A DNA stretch of 64,000 nucleotides. Origin: Vibrio parahaemolyticus (GTDB lineage: Bacteria > Pseudomonadota > Gammaproteobacteria > Enterobacterales > Vibrionaceae). The stretch spans positions 434,001 to 498,000 of the forward strand of contig NZ_UHIL01000001.1 of NCBI RefSeq assembly GCF_900460535.1. Direction: 5' to 3'. A program made the translations under genes and the position numbers. Shown in pieces: positions 41,995 through 50,294 of the stretch. Below the pieces are notes generated by a model, which did not search any database, had not been told where the DNA came from, and was given only the letters and a program-made list of their open reading frames with translations. Position 1 is the stretch's first letter; the number at the start of each line of letters is the position of its first letter.

Positions 41995-43344
41995 TTAATA
42001 AACCACCTCAATTCCCTCTGCTTCCAACTTCACTCCTAGCTCTTTTTTTGCTTCTTTCTCTCCATGTATCAAATGCACGGCTTTTGGTTGTGCTGGAATA
42101 CCAGTAACAAACTTCAATAAGTCGCTTTGGTCTGCATGTGCTGAATAACCAGAGATGGTATGGATCTGTGCGTTGGCTTCGATTGGTTGGTTATCGATAT
42201 CCACCGTGTGGCTGCCTGATTGGATTTCTCGACCTAAGGTTCCTTGAGCTTGATAACCCGCAAACAACACATCATTTCTTTCGTCTGGTAAGAGTGCTTT
42301 TAAGTAATTGACGATTCTTCCTCCTTCGCACATACCGGATGCCGCGACGACAATTGCAGGCTCATCGGTGGAGGTTAGTCGATTCACTAATGCTTGATGT
42401 TCTCGATGGTTTTCTACAGTAATGCATTGTTCAAAGGCGAGGGGATGACGATGATTGTTGAGCTTTTGCTTCGCTTCTTTTCCCCACAGTTTTTTGAAAC
42501 GGCGGTAGGTCTTCGTGACTCTTTTCGCAAGCGGTGAGTCTAGGATAATTGGTAAAGAAGACGACAAGTCGCGTTGGTGAATCAGTTGTTCAATATCGAA
42601 TAACAGTTCCTGCGTACGACCTACGCTGAAAGCTGGGATCAGAATTACACCACCGTCTTGCAGTGCGTGATCGATAATGGCGTTCAAGCGCTCAGTCCGA
42701 GTGGCAATGTCTTCATGCTCTTTGTTGCCGTATGTGGACTCGATGAACAGATGGTCGGCACGCTTTTGTGGCTTCGGATCGGGTAAGAGTGGGGTATTGG
42801 ACGGACCTAGATCGCCGGAAAACACGATGATTTCATGATTGGGGAGTTTGAATTCCACGTAAGCGGAACCAAGAATGTGCCCTGCAGGTTGAAAGCGCAG
42901 ATAACATTGTTTGCCAAGTGGCAGCCATTGTTGGTAGTCATGGGGTTTTAGCTGTTTTTTAATGACATTGAGGACTTGTTGACGCTGATGGTAGCTCAAA
43001 CCCAGTTGCAGCTTTAATCCATCTTCTAGCATGAGCGGTACCAGTTCAGCTGTTGCTTTGGTGCAGTAAATGGGACCTTTAAATCCAGCAGCCAGTAACC
43101 AAGGTAGGCGTCCAATATGGTCGATATGAGCATGAGTTAGGACTAATGCTTTGATGTGTTTAACCGGAAATTCAATATCCAATGATGCCCTGCGCTTGCC
43201 AAAATGGATGTCTTTGCCTTGGAAGAGTCCGCAATCGATCAAGATGCTGCCGTGTGGCAGTTTCAGTTCATGACAAGAGCCAGTGACGGTATGTTTCCCA
43301 CCATGATGAATGACACTGGCGATGTCTGATATTGGTGTTGTCAT
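41995..43344 (-). CDS. rjg: Metallo-beta-lactamase/beta-CASP nuclease family protein (Rjg)
   Basis: 449 residues. N-terminal metallo-beta-lactamase fold: GGKHTVTGSCHELKLPHGS near 15, LIDCGLFQGKD near 36, LTHAHIDHIGRLP near 69 (HxHxDH zinc motif), AGHILGSAYVEF near 153 and VFSGDLGPSNTP near 173. The C-terminal beta-CASP part has SGMCEGGRIVNYLKAL near 335 and HTISGYSAHADQSDLLKF near 392. Related proteins are RNA-processing exonucleases or endonucleases (CPSF-73/RNase J superfamily). Rjg is the conserved right-hand boundary gene of Vibrio capsule/O-antigen loci (gmhD-rjg); it is not thought to make polysaccharide. Convergent with ugd. Confidence 0.9.
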   Translation of the reverse strand: MTTPISDIASVIHHGGKHTVTGSCHELKLPHGSILIDCGLFQGKDIHFGKRRASLDIEFPVKHIKALVLTHAHIDHIGRLPWLLAAGFKGPIYCTKATAELVPLMLEDGLKLQLGLSYHQRQQVLNVIKKQLKPHDYQQWLPLGKQCYLRFQPAGHILGSAYVEFKLPNHEIIVFSGDLGPSNTPLLPDPKPQKRADHLFIESTYGNKEHEDIATRTERLNAIIDHALQDGGVILIPAFSVGRTQELLFDIEQLIHQRDLSSSLPIILDSPLAKRVTKTYRRFKKLWGKEAKQKLNNHRHPLAFEQCITVENHREHQALVNRLTSTDEPAIVVAASGMCEGGRIVNYLKALLPDERNDVLFAGYQAQGTLGREIQSGSHTVDIDNQPIEANAQIHTISGYSAHADQSDLLKFVTGIPAQPKAVHLIHGEKEAKKELGVKLEAEGIEVVY

Positions 43345-43523
43345 GTCGATTGCTCCTCCTTGAACAAGTATCAGTAACTATAAATCCAGTGTGCAGGGTA
43401 AGTGAATAGAGTTCGTTGGTTGGATGGAATTGAGTGAGAATAACTGGAAGTGCGATTAGGTTCTTTGTTTTGATGTAAGGCGTTTTTCGTTACTTAACTT
43501 TGGGTTTGACACATGCGGTTAGT

Positions 43524-43563
43524 AGATTCCTGATGTCGCTTAGGCTCCTCGGAATGACGGGAT
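43524..43563 (-). repeat. Dispersed 40-bp intergenic repeat, copy 2
   Basis: In minus-strand sense begins ATCCCGTCATTCC and ends CAGGAATCT. Its end nearer tpiA is preceded by GCGG as in copy 3. About 80 bases from copy 3; the two are nearly identical in their centres (GAGCCTAAGCGACATC against GAGCCGAAGCGACATC). Confidence 0.88.
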
Positions 43564-43618
43564 TCTCATAGGTTATGTCTGTTGTTTTGCTGGTTTGATT
43601 TGGGGGCGTGCGGAGAAT

Positions 43619-43653
43619 AGATTCCTGATGTCGCTTCGGCTCCTCGGAACGAC
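43619..43653 (-). repeat. Dispersed intergenic repeat, copy 3
   Basis: Same family, shorter: minus-strand GTCGTTCC to CAGGAATCT. It has a T to C-type change in GGAACGAC relative to GGAATGAC of copy 2. Confidence 0.85.
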
Positions 43654-43674
43654 AAAACTCATTAGATCGTAGGC

Positions 43675-43705
43675 AAACAAAAAGGGATGCGTGATGCATC
43701 CCTTT
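43675..43705 (-). terminator. Terminator of tpiA
   Basis: Minus strand: AAAGGGATGC pairs with GCATCCCTTT around ATCAC, followed by TTTGTTTGCC. About 27 bases beyond the tpiA stop. Confidence 0.85.
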
Positions 43706-43731
43706 GTTATTTCTGCTTAATAAAAGCGAAA

Positions 43732-44502
43732 TTAAGCTTTAGCTGCTGCCGCTGCTTTAGCGATAGCTACGAAGCTCTTAGCGTCTAGAGAAGCGCCGCC
43801 AACTAGAGCACCGTCGATGTCTGGTTGTGAGAAGTAAGCTTCAGCGTTTTCTGGTTTAACAGAACCGCCGTATTGGATGATTACTTGTGCTGCAACTGCT
43901 TCGTCTTTCGCTGCGATTAGTGCGCGGATAGAAGCGTGGATGCGTTGTGCATCTTCAGCTGTTGCTGCTTTACCAGTACCGATAGCCCAGATTGGTTCGT
44001 AAGCGATGATTGCGCCGTTTAGAGCTTCAACACCGTAAGTGTCGATAACTGCGTTGATTTGACGTGCACATACTGCTTCAGTTTCGCCAGCTTCGTTTTG
44101 AGCTTCAGATTCACCGATACAGAAAACAGGAGTTAGACCGTTTTCTTTTAGGAAGTTGAATTTCTTAGCGATGAACTCGTCAGATTCGTTGTGGTATTCA
44201 CGACGCTCTGAGTGACCGATGATGATGTGAGTAGCACCGAAATCTTTCAGCATTTCTGGAGACATGTCGCCAGTGAAAGCACCGCTGTTGTTTAGGTCAG
44301 TGTTTTGAGCACCTAGGATGATCTTGTTACCGCCTTCAGCGATTAGACGCTCAGCTAGGTCGATGTAAAGAGCTGGTGGAGCTACTGCTACGTCAACACC
44401 TTCAACGCCTTCAAGCTCAGCGTTAAGACCAGTTAGCAGCTCAGTTACCATTGCTTTGCTGCCGTTTAGTTTCCAGTTACCCATCACTACAGGACGACGC
44501 AT
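43732..44502 (-). CDS. tpiA: Triosephosphate isomerase
   Basis: 256 residues, normal for the enzyme. Interconverts dihydroxyacetone phosphate and glyceraldehyde-3-phosphate. [18 protein letters not shown] with the substrate-binding Lys near 11; catalytic His in [13 protein letters not shown] near 96; catalytic Glu in [17 protein letters not shown] near 167; flexible-loop and phosphate-binding [11 protein letters not shown] near 212 and [10 protein letters not shown] near 234. The Ala-rich end (AKAAAAAKA) is typical for Vibrio. Codon use is that of a highly expressed gene. The ATG lies after GGGAGATATTCC on the minus strand. Confidence 0.98.
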   Translation of the reverse strand: MRRPVVMGNWKLNGSKAMVTELLTGLNAELEGVEGVDVAVAPPALYIDLAERLIAEGGNKIILGAQNTDLNNSGAFTGDMSPEMLKDFGATHIIIGHSERREYHNESDEFIAKKFNFLKENGLTPVFCIGESEAQNEAGETEAVCARQINAVIDTYGVEALNGAIIAYEPIWAIGTGKAATAEDAQRIHASIRALIAAKDEAVAAQVIIQYGGSVKPENAEAYFSQPDIDGALVGGASLDAKSFVAIAKAAAAAKA

Positions 44503-44772
44503 AGGAATATCTCCCTTATCTTTAATGTAAATAGTCTATTAATGTAAAAAATCTACGTAGGAATATAACAGAATAATATGAACAGATCATGATTGGTATC
44601 ATGTCTTATGTGGCTTTCTCTCTCCGTCGGGAGTCGAAGTTGTTCTGTTATTTTTATCAAAAGCAATCGATTGGTGATCGCGTAGACAGAATGATAGTTC
44701 ATTCCTCGGAAATTGCTGGCTAGATTGGTATTACTACGCACTGAATTTTTTATGTTGTAGAAAGGAATCAAA

Positions 44773-45120
44773 ATGCCAAACTTAGTTTTAGAGTATTCGA
44801 ACTCAGTGGAAGAGCGAGTCAATGTACAAGGTTTGCTGGAAGACTTACATAAAGCTGCGTTAGAGAGTGGCCTTTTTGAGTTGGCCTCTGTGAAATCAAG
44901 AACGTTAAGATGTCATAACTGGCTAATTGGTGAAGCGGGTGACAGTCTCGATTTTATCCATATCAATTTTGATTTGTTGTCTGGCCGAACGCCTGAACAA
45001 AAGCGAGAATTATCGCGAGCTTTAATGGTTGTGCTTCAAGAACAGGCAAGTCATGTGCACAGTTTAACGGTTAACATTCGAGATATGGATGTGGACAGCT
45101 TTCAAAAGGTGGTGAACTGA
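44773..45120 (+). CDS. 5-carboxymethyl-2-hydroxymuconate delta-isomerase family protein
   Basis: 115 residues, tautomerase fold. The initiator Met is followed by Pro, the catalytic base of this superfamily, then LVLEYSNSVEERVNVQGLLE. Later LRCHNWLIGEAGDSLDFIHI near 48 and SGRTPEQKRELSRALMVVLQ near 73 match the CHMI (HpaF) family. In homoprotocatechuate degradation it isomerises CHM, but no hpa genes are seen nearby, so the true substrate in Vibrio is uncertain. Lies alone between tpiA (divergent) and the DUF805 gene. Confidence 0.85.
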   Translation: MPNLVLEYSNSVEERVNVQGLLEDLHKAALESGLFELASVKSRTLRCHNWLIGEAGDSLDFIHINFDLLSGRTPEQKRELSRALMVVLQEQASHVHSLTVNIRDMDVDSFQKVVN

Positions 45121-45215
45121 ATATAAGGCTTGGCCGACGTTGTTCACGACTTGTTGTTTCTTCCCAAATTAACCCGACTCGGCTACTCTGTATTCTTTCT
45201 ATTTTTGGATAAAAA

Positions 45216-45641
45216 TTGATGTCGACTAAAGAGTTACTGTTTTCGTTTCACGGACGTATCGATCGCAAAACCTATTGGATTTGGAATGTGATTTACTATA
45301 TTTCGATTATAGGTTTTGGTGCGGGTATCAGTAAGTTGTTTCCTGCGTTTTCTTACCTGTTACTGCCAATATTCTTGTTGGTACTGCTCATTCCTGATTT
45401 GGCTATTACGACAAAGAGATGGCATGACCGCGACAAGTCGATCTACTGGTTAGGCTTGAATATTCCTTTGGTGATTGGTCGCATCGCAACGCCGATGACA
45501 AGCCCAATGGCGCAAGAACCTTCAACGCCACAGCTATTCATTGCTTCGATTTCATTAATTTGTGGGCTTTGGATTTTGATTGAGTGTGGTTTTCTGAAAG
45601 GCACATCAGGCCCGAATAAATACGGTCCTGAGCCACAGTGA
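45216..45641 (+). CDS. DUF805 (YhaH-like) inner-membrane protein
   Basis: 141 residues with the DUF805 start SFHGRIDRKTYWIWNVIYYI (about 9-28), then membrane segments at about 22-42, 45-63 and 110-127, and the conserved LAITTKRWHDRDKSIYW near 62 (RxHD motif). Function unknown in the family; often small inner-membrane proteins. No operon partners are evident: 95 bases from the isomerase gene and convergent with the DUF3135 gene. Confidence 0.85.
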   Translation: MMSTKELLFSFHGRIDRKTYWIWNVIYYISIIGFGAGISKLFPAFSYLLLPIFLLVLLIPDLAITTKRWHDRDKSIYWLGLNIPLVIGRIATPMTSPMAQEPSTPQLFIASISLICGLWILIECGFLKGTSGPNKYGPEPQ

Positions 45642-45681
45642 TTTATGAGTGTGGGAGTCTGCCTAAGGTGTGACTCTCACA

Positions 45682-46020
45682 TCAGTAGAAATCGTTTCTG
45701 TTGAAGGCGACTACGTTGTCTGTTTTAACCGACGTCGCTTTTCCTTGTAATGCTTCTCTGAACTTTGTGACTTGTTTTTGTAGTTCATTCATTAGCACGA
45801 CGTTGGTGTGATGAGGGTTTTTACAGTTGCGAATCACACGATCAATATGGCTTTGCTGAGCCCATAAGCGTGGTTGCATCGTTTCTGAGGCGCTTTCTAT
45901 CATTTCTTTTGCCATCTCGTGGCGAAATTGTTCAAAGCCTTCTGGATCGCTTTCGGCCATCTGAACCAGTTCATCAAATGAGGGTAATACTTGCGTTGTG
46001 TGAGTATGTAGAGTTCTCAT
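45682..46020 (-). CDS. DUF3135 family small protein
   Basis: 112 residues from ATG 46020, chosen because GGAGAAAGGG lies just before it; a longer in-frame form starting at 46056 lacks such a site. Contains LPSFDELVQMAESDPEGFE near 11 and ESASETMQPRLWAQQSHID near 43, matching the DUF3135 pattern, with a basic helical end. Cytoplasmic by composition. Function unknown. Found next to housekeeping genes in many Vibrionaceae. Confidence 0.78.
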   Translation of the reverse strand: MRTLHTHTTQVLPSFDELVQMAESDPEGFEQFRHEMAKEMIESASETMQPRLWAQQSHIDRVIRNCKNPHHTNVVLMNELQKQVTKFREALQGKATSVKTDNVVAFNRNDFY

Positions 46021-46142
46021 CCCTTTCTCCAAATCCATATGGATACTCGTGTTCAATACTACAAGCGTACACCACAGGAATCAGAGTAAAGGATGAATCA
46101 TTGGCCTGTCTCATTTATAAGAGAGAGCGAAAGGGCCGAAAT

Positions 46143-46757
46143 CTAAGCGCGGATTCGGTAAACGCAGCGACGTTGACCGCTAATGATATGCTCGGTACGC
46201 TCGACGGTCGTGTCGTCTCCGAGTAAGGACTGGAACACACTCAGTTCAGATTTGCATAAACTAGGGCAACGCGTGGCGGCTTTACAAATCGGGCAGTGAT
46301 TCTCGATCAAGATAAACCCGTGCTCATCTTGTTCAAGCTCTGCCATGTAGCCTTCTTTTTCGCGCAGAAAAACCAAAGTTTCCAGCTTGCTTTCTAAAGA
46401 CTCACATTGGTCGAGGTGCTGGCGATAGTTTTGTAAAGTCAGTTTTTCGCGCTCGGAGGTAACTTTGTCGAGGCCATCTTTACCGAAGATGTGTTCCACG
46501 GCTTCGATAAATTGGATGGTGAGTTCGCCATGACGATCGGCGAATTGCTCATGTCCCTTCTGGGTTAAAGACCAATGGCGAGTAGGGCGTCCGACTTTGA
46601 CTTTTACATCGTGAATCGACAGGATGCCTTCATCTTCTAAACCTTGCAGGTGCTGGCGAGCACCCATGGTTGTCATCCCAAGCTCAGAAGAGAGTTGTTT
46701 TGCAGTGACAGACCCGTCACGCTTAACGATTTGCAATATCCTATCTACGGTCTTCAT
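46143..46757 (-). CDS. SufR/ArsR-like winged-helix regulator with C-terminal cysteine cluster
   Basis: 204 residues from ATG 46757 (GGTGGGA upstream). An alternative in-frame start 40 codons earlier overlaps the glpX terminator and is rejected. N-terminal winged helix: ILQIVKRDGSVTAKQLSSEL and GMTTMGARQHLQGLEDEGIL near 27-46. The C terminus has CPICKAATRCPSLCKSELSV near 165, a four-Cys motif in the region where SufR-type regulators bind an Fe-S cluster. Likely an Fe-S or redox sensing repressor; target genes not visible here (no suf or isc genes in window). Sits alone between the DUF3135 gene and glpX. Confidence 0.8.
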   Translation of the reverse strand: MKTVDRILQIVKRDGSVTAKQLSSELGMTTMGARQHLQGLEDEGILSIHDVKVKVGRPTRHWSLTQKGHEQFADRHGELTIQFIEAVEHIFGKDGLDKVTSEREKLTLQNYRQHLDQCESLESKLETLVFLREKEGYMAELEQDEHGFILIENHCPICKAATRCPSLCKSELSVFQSLLGDDTTVERTEHIISGQRRCVYRIRA

Positions 46758-46850
46758 ATTCCCACCATTTGTATTTCCGTACACATTATGCGCGATAGGC
46801 TTAGTAAAGAAAAGTGTTGACTTAACTTGAGTGGGGATTTGGTGAGCCAA

Positions 46851-46881
46851 AAACAAAAAGGGTCGGCACTTTGCCAACCCT
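46851..46881 (-). terminator. Terminator of glpX
   Basis: Minus strand: AGGGTTGGC pairs with GCCGACCCT (one internal mismatch) around AAAGT, followed by TTTTTGTTTTT. Lies about 20 bases after the glpX stop. Confidence 0.8.
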
Positions 46882-46902
46882 CTGCGATGCTGAACCTAAA
46901 AA

Positions 46903-47910
46903 TTACAGAATGATATCGCGAACTTCTGGATCTTTGCGCTCTAAGTAATGGGTCGACTTGATGCGGCGAATGGTACGGCAACGACCTCGCACGAGTAGCG
47001 TCTCTGTCGTCGCAATATTACCTTGGCGAGAAATCCCCTCTAGCAAGTCACCTTTTGTAATGCCTGTTGCTGAGAAGACGACGTTGTCGCTGCGCGCCAT
47101 GTCTTCCATTTTTAGGACGACGTTGGCTTTTACGCCCATTTCTTCACAACGTTGTAGTTCAGCCGCACCGTAAATACGGTTTTCTTCTGTGTCGCCTTTC
47201 ACTTCGTGGCGAGGTAGAAGGCGGCCATGCATGTCACCATCAAGTGCGCGAATCACCGCTGCGGATACCACCCCCTCTGGTGCACCGCCAATGCAGTACA
47301 TGAGGTCCACTTCACTATCTGGCATACACGTTAGGATGGAAGCTGCAACGTCGCCATCTGGCACCGCGAAGACACGCACACCCATCGCCTGCATTTCAGC
47401 TATCACATCATCGTGGCGAGGTTTTGCTAGAGTGATGACAACCAGAGTGTCCAGCGTTTTATTTAGCGCACCAGCAACGTTTTCTAGGTTTTCTTTCAAC
47501 GGCTTTTCTAGATCGATCACGCCTTTCGCACCTGGGCCAACAACCAATTTTTCCATGTACATGTCAGGTGCTTTTAAAAAGCTGCCTTTTTCACCCGCGG
47601 CAAGCACTGCCAATGCGTTTGATTGACCCATTGCAGTCATGCGTGTGCCTTCAATAGGGTCAACAGCGATATCCACTTCATCGCCACCTAGACCAACTTT
47701 CTCACCGATGTATAGCATTGGTGCATCATCGATTTCACCTTCACCAATGACAATTTCACCACTGATGTCTGTTTTGTTCAGTAGAGTGCGCATAACTTCA
47801 ACAGCAGCGCCATCGGCTGCGTTTTTGTCACCACGGCCAAGCCATTTGTAACCAGCGAGTGCAGCACCTTCAGTTACACGAGAAAATGCCATTGCTAAAT
47901 CGCGTTTCAT
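46903..47910 (-). CDS. glpX: Fructose-1,6-bisphosphatase, class II
   Basis: 335 residues, GlpX family. Dephosphorylates fructose-1,6-bisphosphate in gluconeogenesis. Metal and substrate motifs: GRGDKNAADGAAVEVMRTLL near 25, EIVIGEGEIDDAPMLYIGEK near 54, EVDIAVDPIEGTRMTAMGQS near 77 (DPIEGT Asp/Glu metal site), FAVPDGDVAASILTCMPDSE near 181 and CIGGAPEGVVSAAVIRAL near 206. Here it is a single gene, not part of glpFKX. An upstream region (47911-48256) separates it from divergent zapB and carries a LacI/PurR-like site at 47970. Confidence 0.96.
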   Translation of the reverse strand: MKRDLAMAFSRVTEGAALAGYKWLGRGDKNAADGAAVEVMRTLLNKTDISGEIVIGEGEIDDAPMLYIGEKVGLGGDEVDIAVDPIEGTRMTAMGQSNALAVLAAGEKGSFLKAPDMYMEKLVVGPGAKGVIDLEKPLKENLENVAGALNKTLDTLVVITLAKPRHDDVIAEMQAMGVRVFAVPDGDVAASILTCMPDSEVDLMYCIGGAPEGVVSAAVIRALDGDMHGRLLPRHEVKGDTEENRIYGAAELQRCEEMGVKANVVLKMEDMARSDNVVFSATGITKGDLLEGISRQGNIATTETLLVRGRCRTIRRIKSTHYLERKDPEVRDIIL

Positions 47911-48256
47911 GATGTCTCCAAGTAAGCAATAGGGAAGAGGAATTTGCGCGGCGATTCTATCACAACGGCAGTTAAACGTTTGCCTTTTTGCTGAGCTTTT
48001 ACTTTAACTAAGTTGAATTTGATCAATACTTGGGTGATTTTTGCCGCGGAGAGGCGTAAATACCTTGCACAAAAATGCTTCGCCGATAAGAAAAGTCAGC
48101 GTTTAGTGAGATTGCGCCGATTTTTTAACCGAATGATGCGAAATATCGAATATAGTGAGTGTTTCTCATCGCGACGCTGAGTAGAATGACCTTATATAGG
48201 TAAGCTGCACGCCAATCTCGTGCATCGTCCCAACGGAATAACATAGGTAGGCCAAG
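47911..48256. other. 346-base divergent gap between glpX and zapB
   Basis: Holds a PurR/LacI-type palindrome at 47970-47985, 60 bases before the glpX start, with a candidate glpX -10 (minus TAGAAT) close by. No reliable zapB promoter was fixed. The rest shows no gene. Confidence 0.55.
47970..47985 (-). promoter_or_regulatory. PurR/LacI-family operator-like site upstream of glpX
   Basis: Minus-strand AGGCAAACGTTTAACT agrees with the E. coli PurR consensus (ANGCAANCGNTTNCNT) at all fixed positions but one. Its 14-base core AGTTAAACGTTTGC (plus sense) recurs exactly at 54415 near cytR. Binding protein unproven. Confidence 0.5.
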
Positions 48257-48499
48257 ATGTCTTTTGAAGTACTAGAACAACTAGAATCTAAAATTCAAAC
48301 TGCAGTTGACACAATCACTCTTCTTCAGATGGAAGTTGAAGAGCTGAAAGAAGACAAAGTAAAACTAGAAGCAGAAGCAAACGAGCTTCGTTCTCAACGT
48401 GAAGATCTAGAGCAAAAAGCTCAGCAAGCTCAGCAAGAGCACGCACAGTGGCAAGAGCGCATTCGTGCACTACTTGGCAAAATGGACGAAGTGGAATAG
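48257..48499 (+). CDS. zapB: Cell division protein ZapB
   Basis: 80 residues, almost all coiled coil: [20 protein letters not shown] at the start, then heptad-rich [20 protein letters not shown] and a Gln/Ala-rich end. ZapB binds ZapA and stabilises the Z-ring and MatP-linked chromosome contacts. Length matches E. coli ZapB (81). GTAGGCCAAGATG gives a modest ribosome site. Divergent from glpX as in many gamma-proteobacteria, followed by a good terminator. Confidence 0.95.
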   Translation: MSFEVLEQLESKIQTAVDTITLLQMEVEELKEDKVKLEAEANELRSQREDLEQKAQQAQQEHAQWQERIRALLGKMDEVE

Positions 48500-48523
48500 T
48501 TTCACTTCTTCATCCAGAATTAA

Positions 48524-48550
48524 AAACACCCGCTTTGGCGGGTGTTTGTG
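48524..48550 (+). terminator. Terminator of zapB
   Basis: AAACACCCGC and GCGGGTGTTT form a ten-base stem with a TTTG loop, then GTGTATTT. Sits 25 bases after the zapB stop. Confidence 0.85.
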
Positions 48551-48603
48551 TATTTGGGTATGAGTAGCGCTTTAGTCAACGAAAGGTGACTAGCTACTGG
48601 AAG

Positions 48604-49116
48604 CTACTCTTCGACCGTATCATCTAACTCAAGGTCAATATTAAGTGGCTCTGGAGATAGGATGATGCCAGTGTTGTCGGCGTAGATGTAATCTTCTGGA
48701 AGGAAGCTAACGCCGCCGAAGTTTACGGGTACATCTAGCTCACCAATGCCCTGGTTTGCCGCGCCAACAGGAATCGATGCCAAAGCTTGAATGCCGAGGT
48801 TCATGTCTTCTAGTTCATCGACTTCACGGACACAACCGTAAACGACAATGCCTTCCCACTCGTTTTCTTCTGCAATCGCAGCAATTTCTGCATCGATGAG
48901 CGCTTTACGTAAGGAACCGCCACCGTCAATCAACAACACGCGCCCAAGACCATCTTGCTCTAAGGTTTCGCGGATCAGTGAGTTGTCTTCAAAACACTTA
49001 ATGGTGGTGATTTGCCCGGCAAATGACGCGCGTCCGCCAAAATTACTGAACATTGGTTCAACCACATCGACCTGATCAAGGTAGATATCGCAGAGTGCTG
49101 AGGTATTGTATTCCAT
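48604..49116 (-). CDS. rraA: Ribonuclease E activity regulator RraA
   Basis: 170 residues. Binds RNase E and reduces mRNA decay. [20 protein letters not shown] at the start, [20 protein letters not shown] near 24, [20 protein letters not shown] near 76, [18 protein letters not shown] near 108, and an acidic tail ([10 protein letters not shown]). Slightly longer than the E. coli protein (161). Same strand as menA upstream, 76 bases apart, as in many gamma-proteobacteria. Confidence 0.96.
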
Positions 49117-49192
49117 AGCGTACCTTTCTAAACAGAAACTGGTTGTCTTTGAGTATATCTAGGCATTAAGTCAATGCAATGACAATCCTTTT

Positions 49193-50110
49193 TTAACTTA
49201 CCAGAGTTTGAGCTACCACAATTGTTGCAAACAAAACGTTAGTGACTAATGAGCATTTTACGATAACTGGCAGCATTGGAGCGATTTGTGCAGGTTTTTC
49301 TGTATCCCAAACGGCTTTACCGTGATGAATGACGACATAAACACTCAATAAGAAGGGTAGGCTCATCCACAGAGGTTTGTCTTGAATTAACAAGTAAGCC
49401 GCAAATGCTAAAATAGCACCACCAAGCAAGATAAAGTGGTACTGCTTGGCTTTGTGTTGGCCCAAACGGACGGCGACCGTGCGCTTTCCACATTCGCGAT
49501 CGTTCTCGATATCACGCATGTTGTTGATGTTCAGTACCGCTACCGCGAGTAAACCACAGCCCAGAGCTGGTAAGAATAGAGTGGTGTCTACATGTCCAGT
49601 ATGCAGGAAGTATGTACCAGATACGCCTAGCAGACCAAAGAACAGGAATACGGAGATATCGCCTAAGCCGACATAACCGTAGGGCTTACTGCCCATGGTG
49701 TAAGCAATCGCCGCGATAATGGCAAGAATACCCAAACCGATGAAGGTGATGATGCTTTCTGGCGAGCTCAGCGCGTAAAACACCAAAACCAAGCCCGAGA
49801 TGGCGGTAAGCACGATATTAAAAATGATCGCCTGTTTCATCTGTTTGGCACTAACGGCACCGGTCTGCATCGCACGCTGTGGACCTAAACGGTTTTCATT
49901 GTCGGTGCCTTTTACTGCATCGCCATAGTCGTTGGCTAAGTTCGATAGAATCTGCAATAAGGTTGCCGTAGCAAAGGCCATGATTGCGATGGTCAAAGAG
50001 AAATGACCGGCTGAGTATGCAAGTACGCTACCAGTTAAAATAGACACCAGAGCGAGAGGCAATGTTTTAGGGCGAGCGGCTTCAAGCCAGATCTGCAAAG
50101 ATTGTTTCAT
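49193..50110 (-). CDS. menA: 1,4-dihydroxy-2-naphthoate octaprenyltransferase
   Basis: 305 residues, UbiA family with about eight or nine membrane segments. Attaches the octaprenyl chain to DHNA in menaquinone synthesis. Asp-rich motif 1 LSNLANDYGDAVKGTDNENR near 56 and motif 2 NINNMRDIENDRECGKRT near 195. N terminus LQIWLEAARPKTLPLALVSI is characteristic. The gene sits between rraA and hslU on the minus strand, following a terminator of hslVU. Confidence 0.96.
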   Translation of the reverse strand: MKQSLQIWLEAARPKTLPLALVSILTGSVLAYSAGHFSLTIAIMAFATATLLQILSNLANDYGDAVKGTDNENRLGPQRAMQTGAVSAKQMKQAIIFNIVLTAISGLVLVFYALSSPESIITFIGLGILAIIAAIAYTMGSKPYGYVGLGDISVFLFFGLLGVSGTYFLHTGHVDTTLFLPALGCGLLAVAVLNINNMRDIENDRECGKRTVAVRLGQHKAKQYHFILLGGAILAFAAYLLIQDKPLWMSLPFLLSVYVVIHHGKAVWDTEKPAQIAPMLPVIVKCSLVTNVLFATIVVAQTLVS

Positions 50111-50239
50111 GGAAATTTCGTGCTAGTAACCAATGTGCCCAGTATAAGCACAAAGCAGCAGATACGCTATTGACCTAAAACAAGGCAGGCATGACTGTTG
50201 GTACGTATCTGAGAATAATCTTTACGCAAATGCCCGAAA

Positions 50240-50273
50240 AACAAAAAGGCTACCTCTTTCGAGATAGCCTTTA
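50240..50273 (-). terminator. Terminator of hslVU
   Basis: Minus strand: AAAGGCTATCTC pairs with GAGGTAGCCTTT (one mismatch) around GAAA, then TTGTTTTTCGG. Lies about 22 bases past hslU. Confidence 0.82.
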
Positions 50274-50294
50274 AAATCAAGGTGAAATCTGAGT

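Larger units (their letters stand above)
43345..43731. other. 387-base gap between rjg and tpiA
   Basis: Holds two copies of the dispersed repeat (43524-43563 and 43619-43653) and the tpiA terminator. The part at 43345-43500 probably contains the rjg promoter; none could be fixed with confidence. Confidence 0.6.

Noticed and set aside
47189..47626. 145-codon frame opposite glpX
   Set aside because: Overlaps conserved glpX; composition is Ser/Thr/Pro-rich as expected for an antisense shadow.
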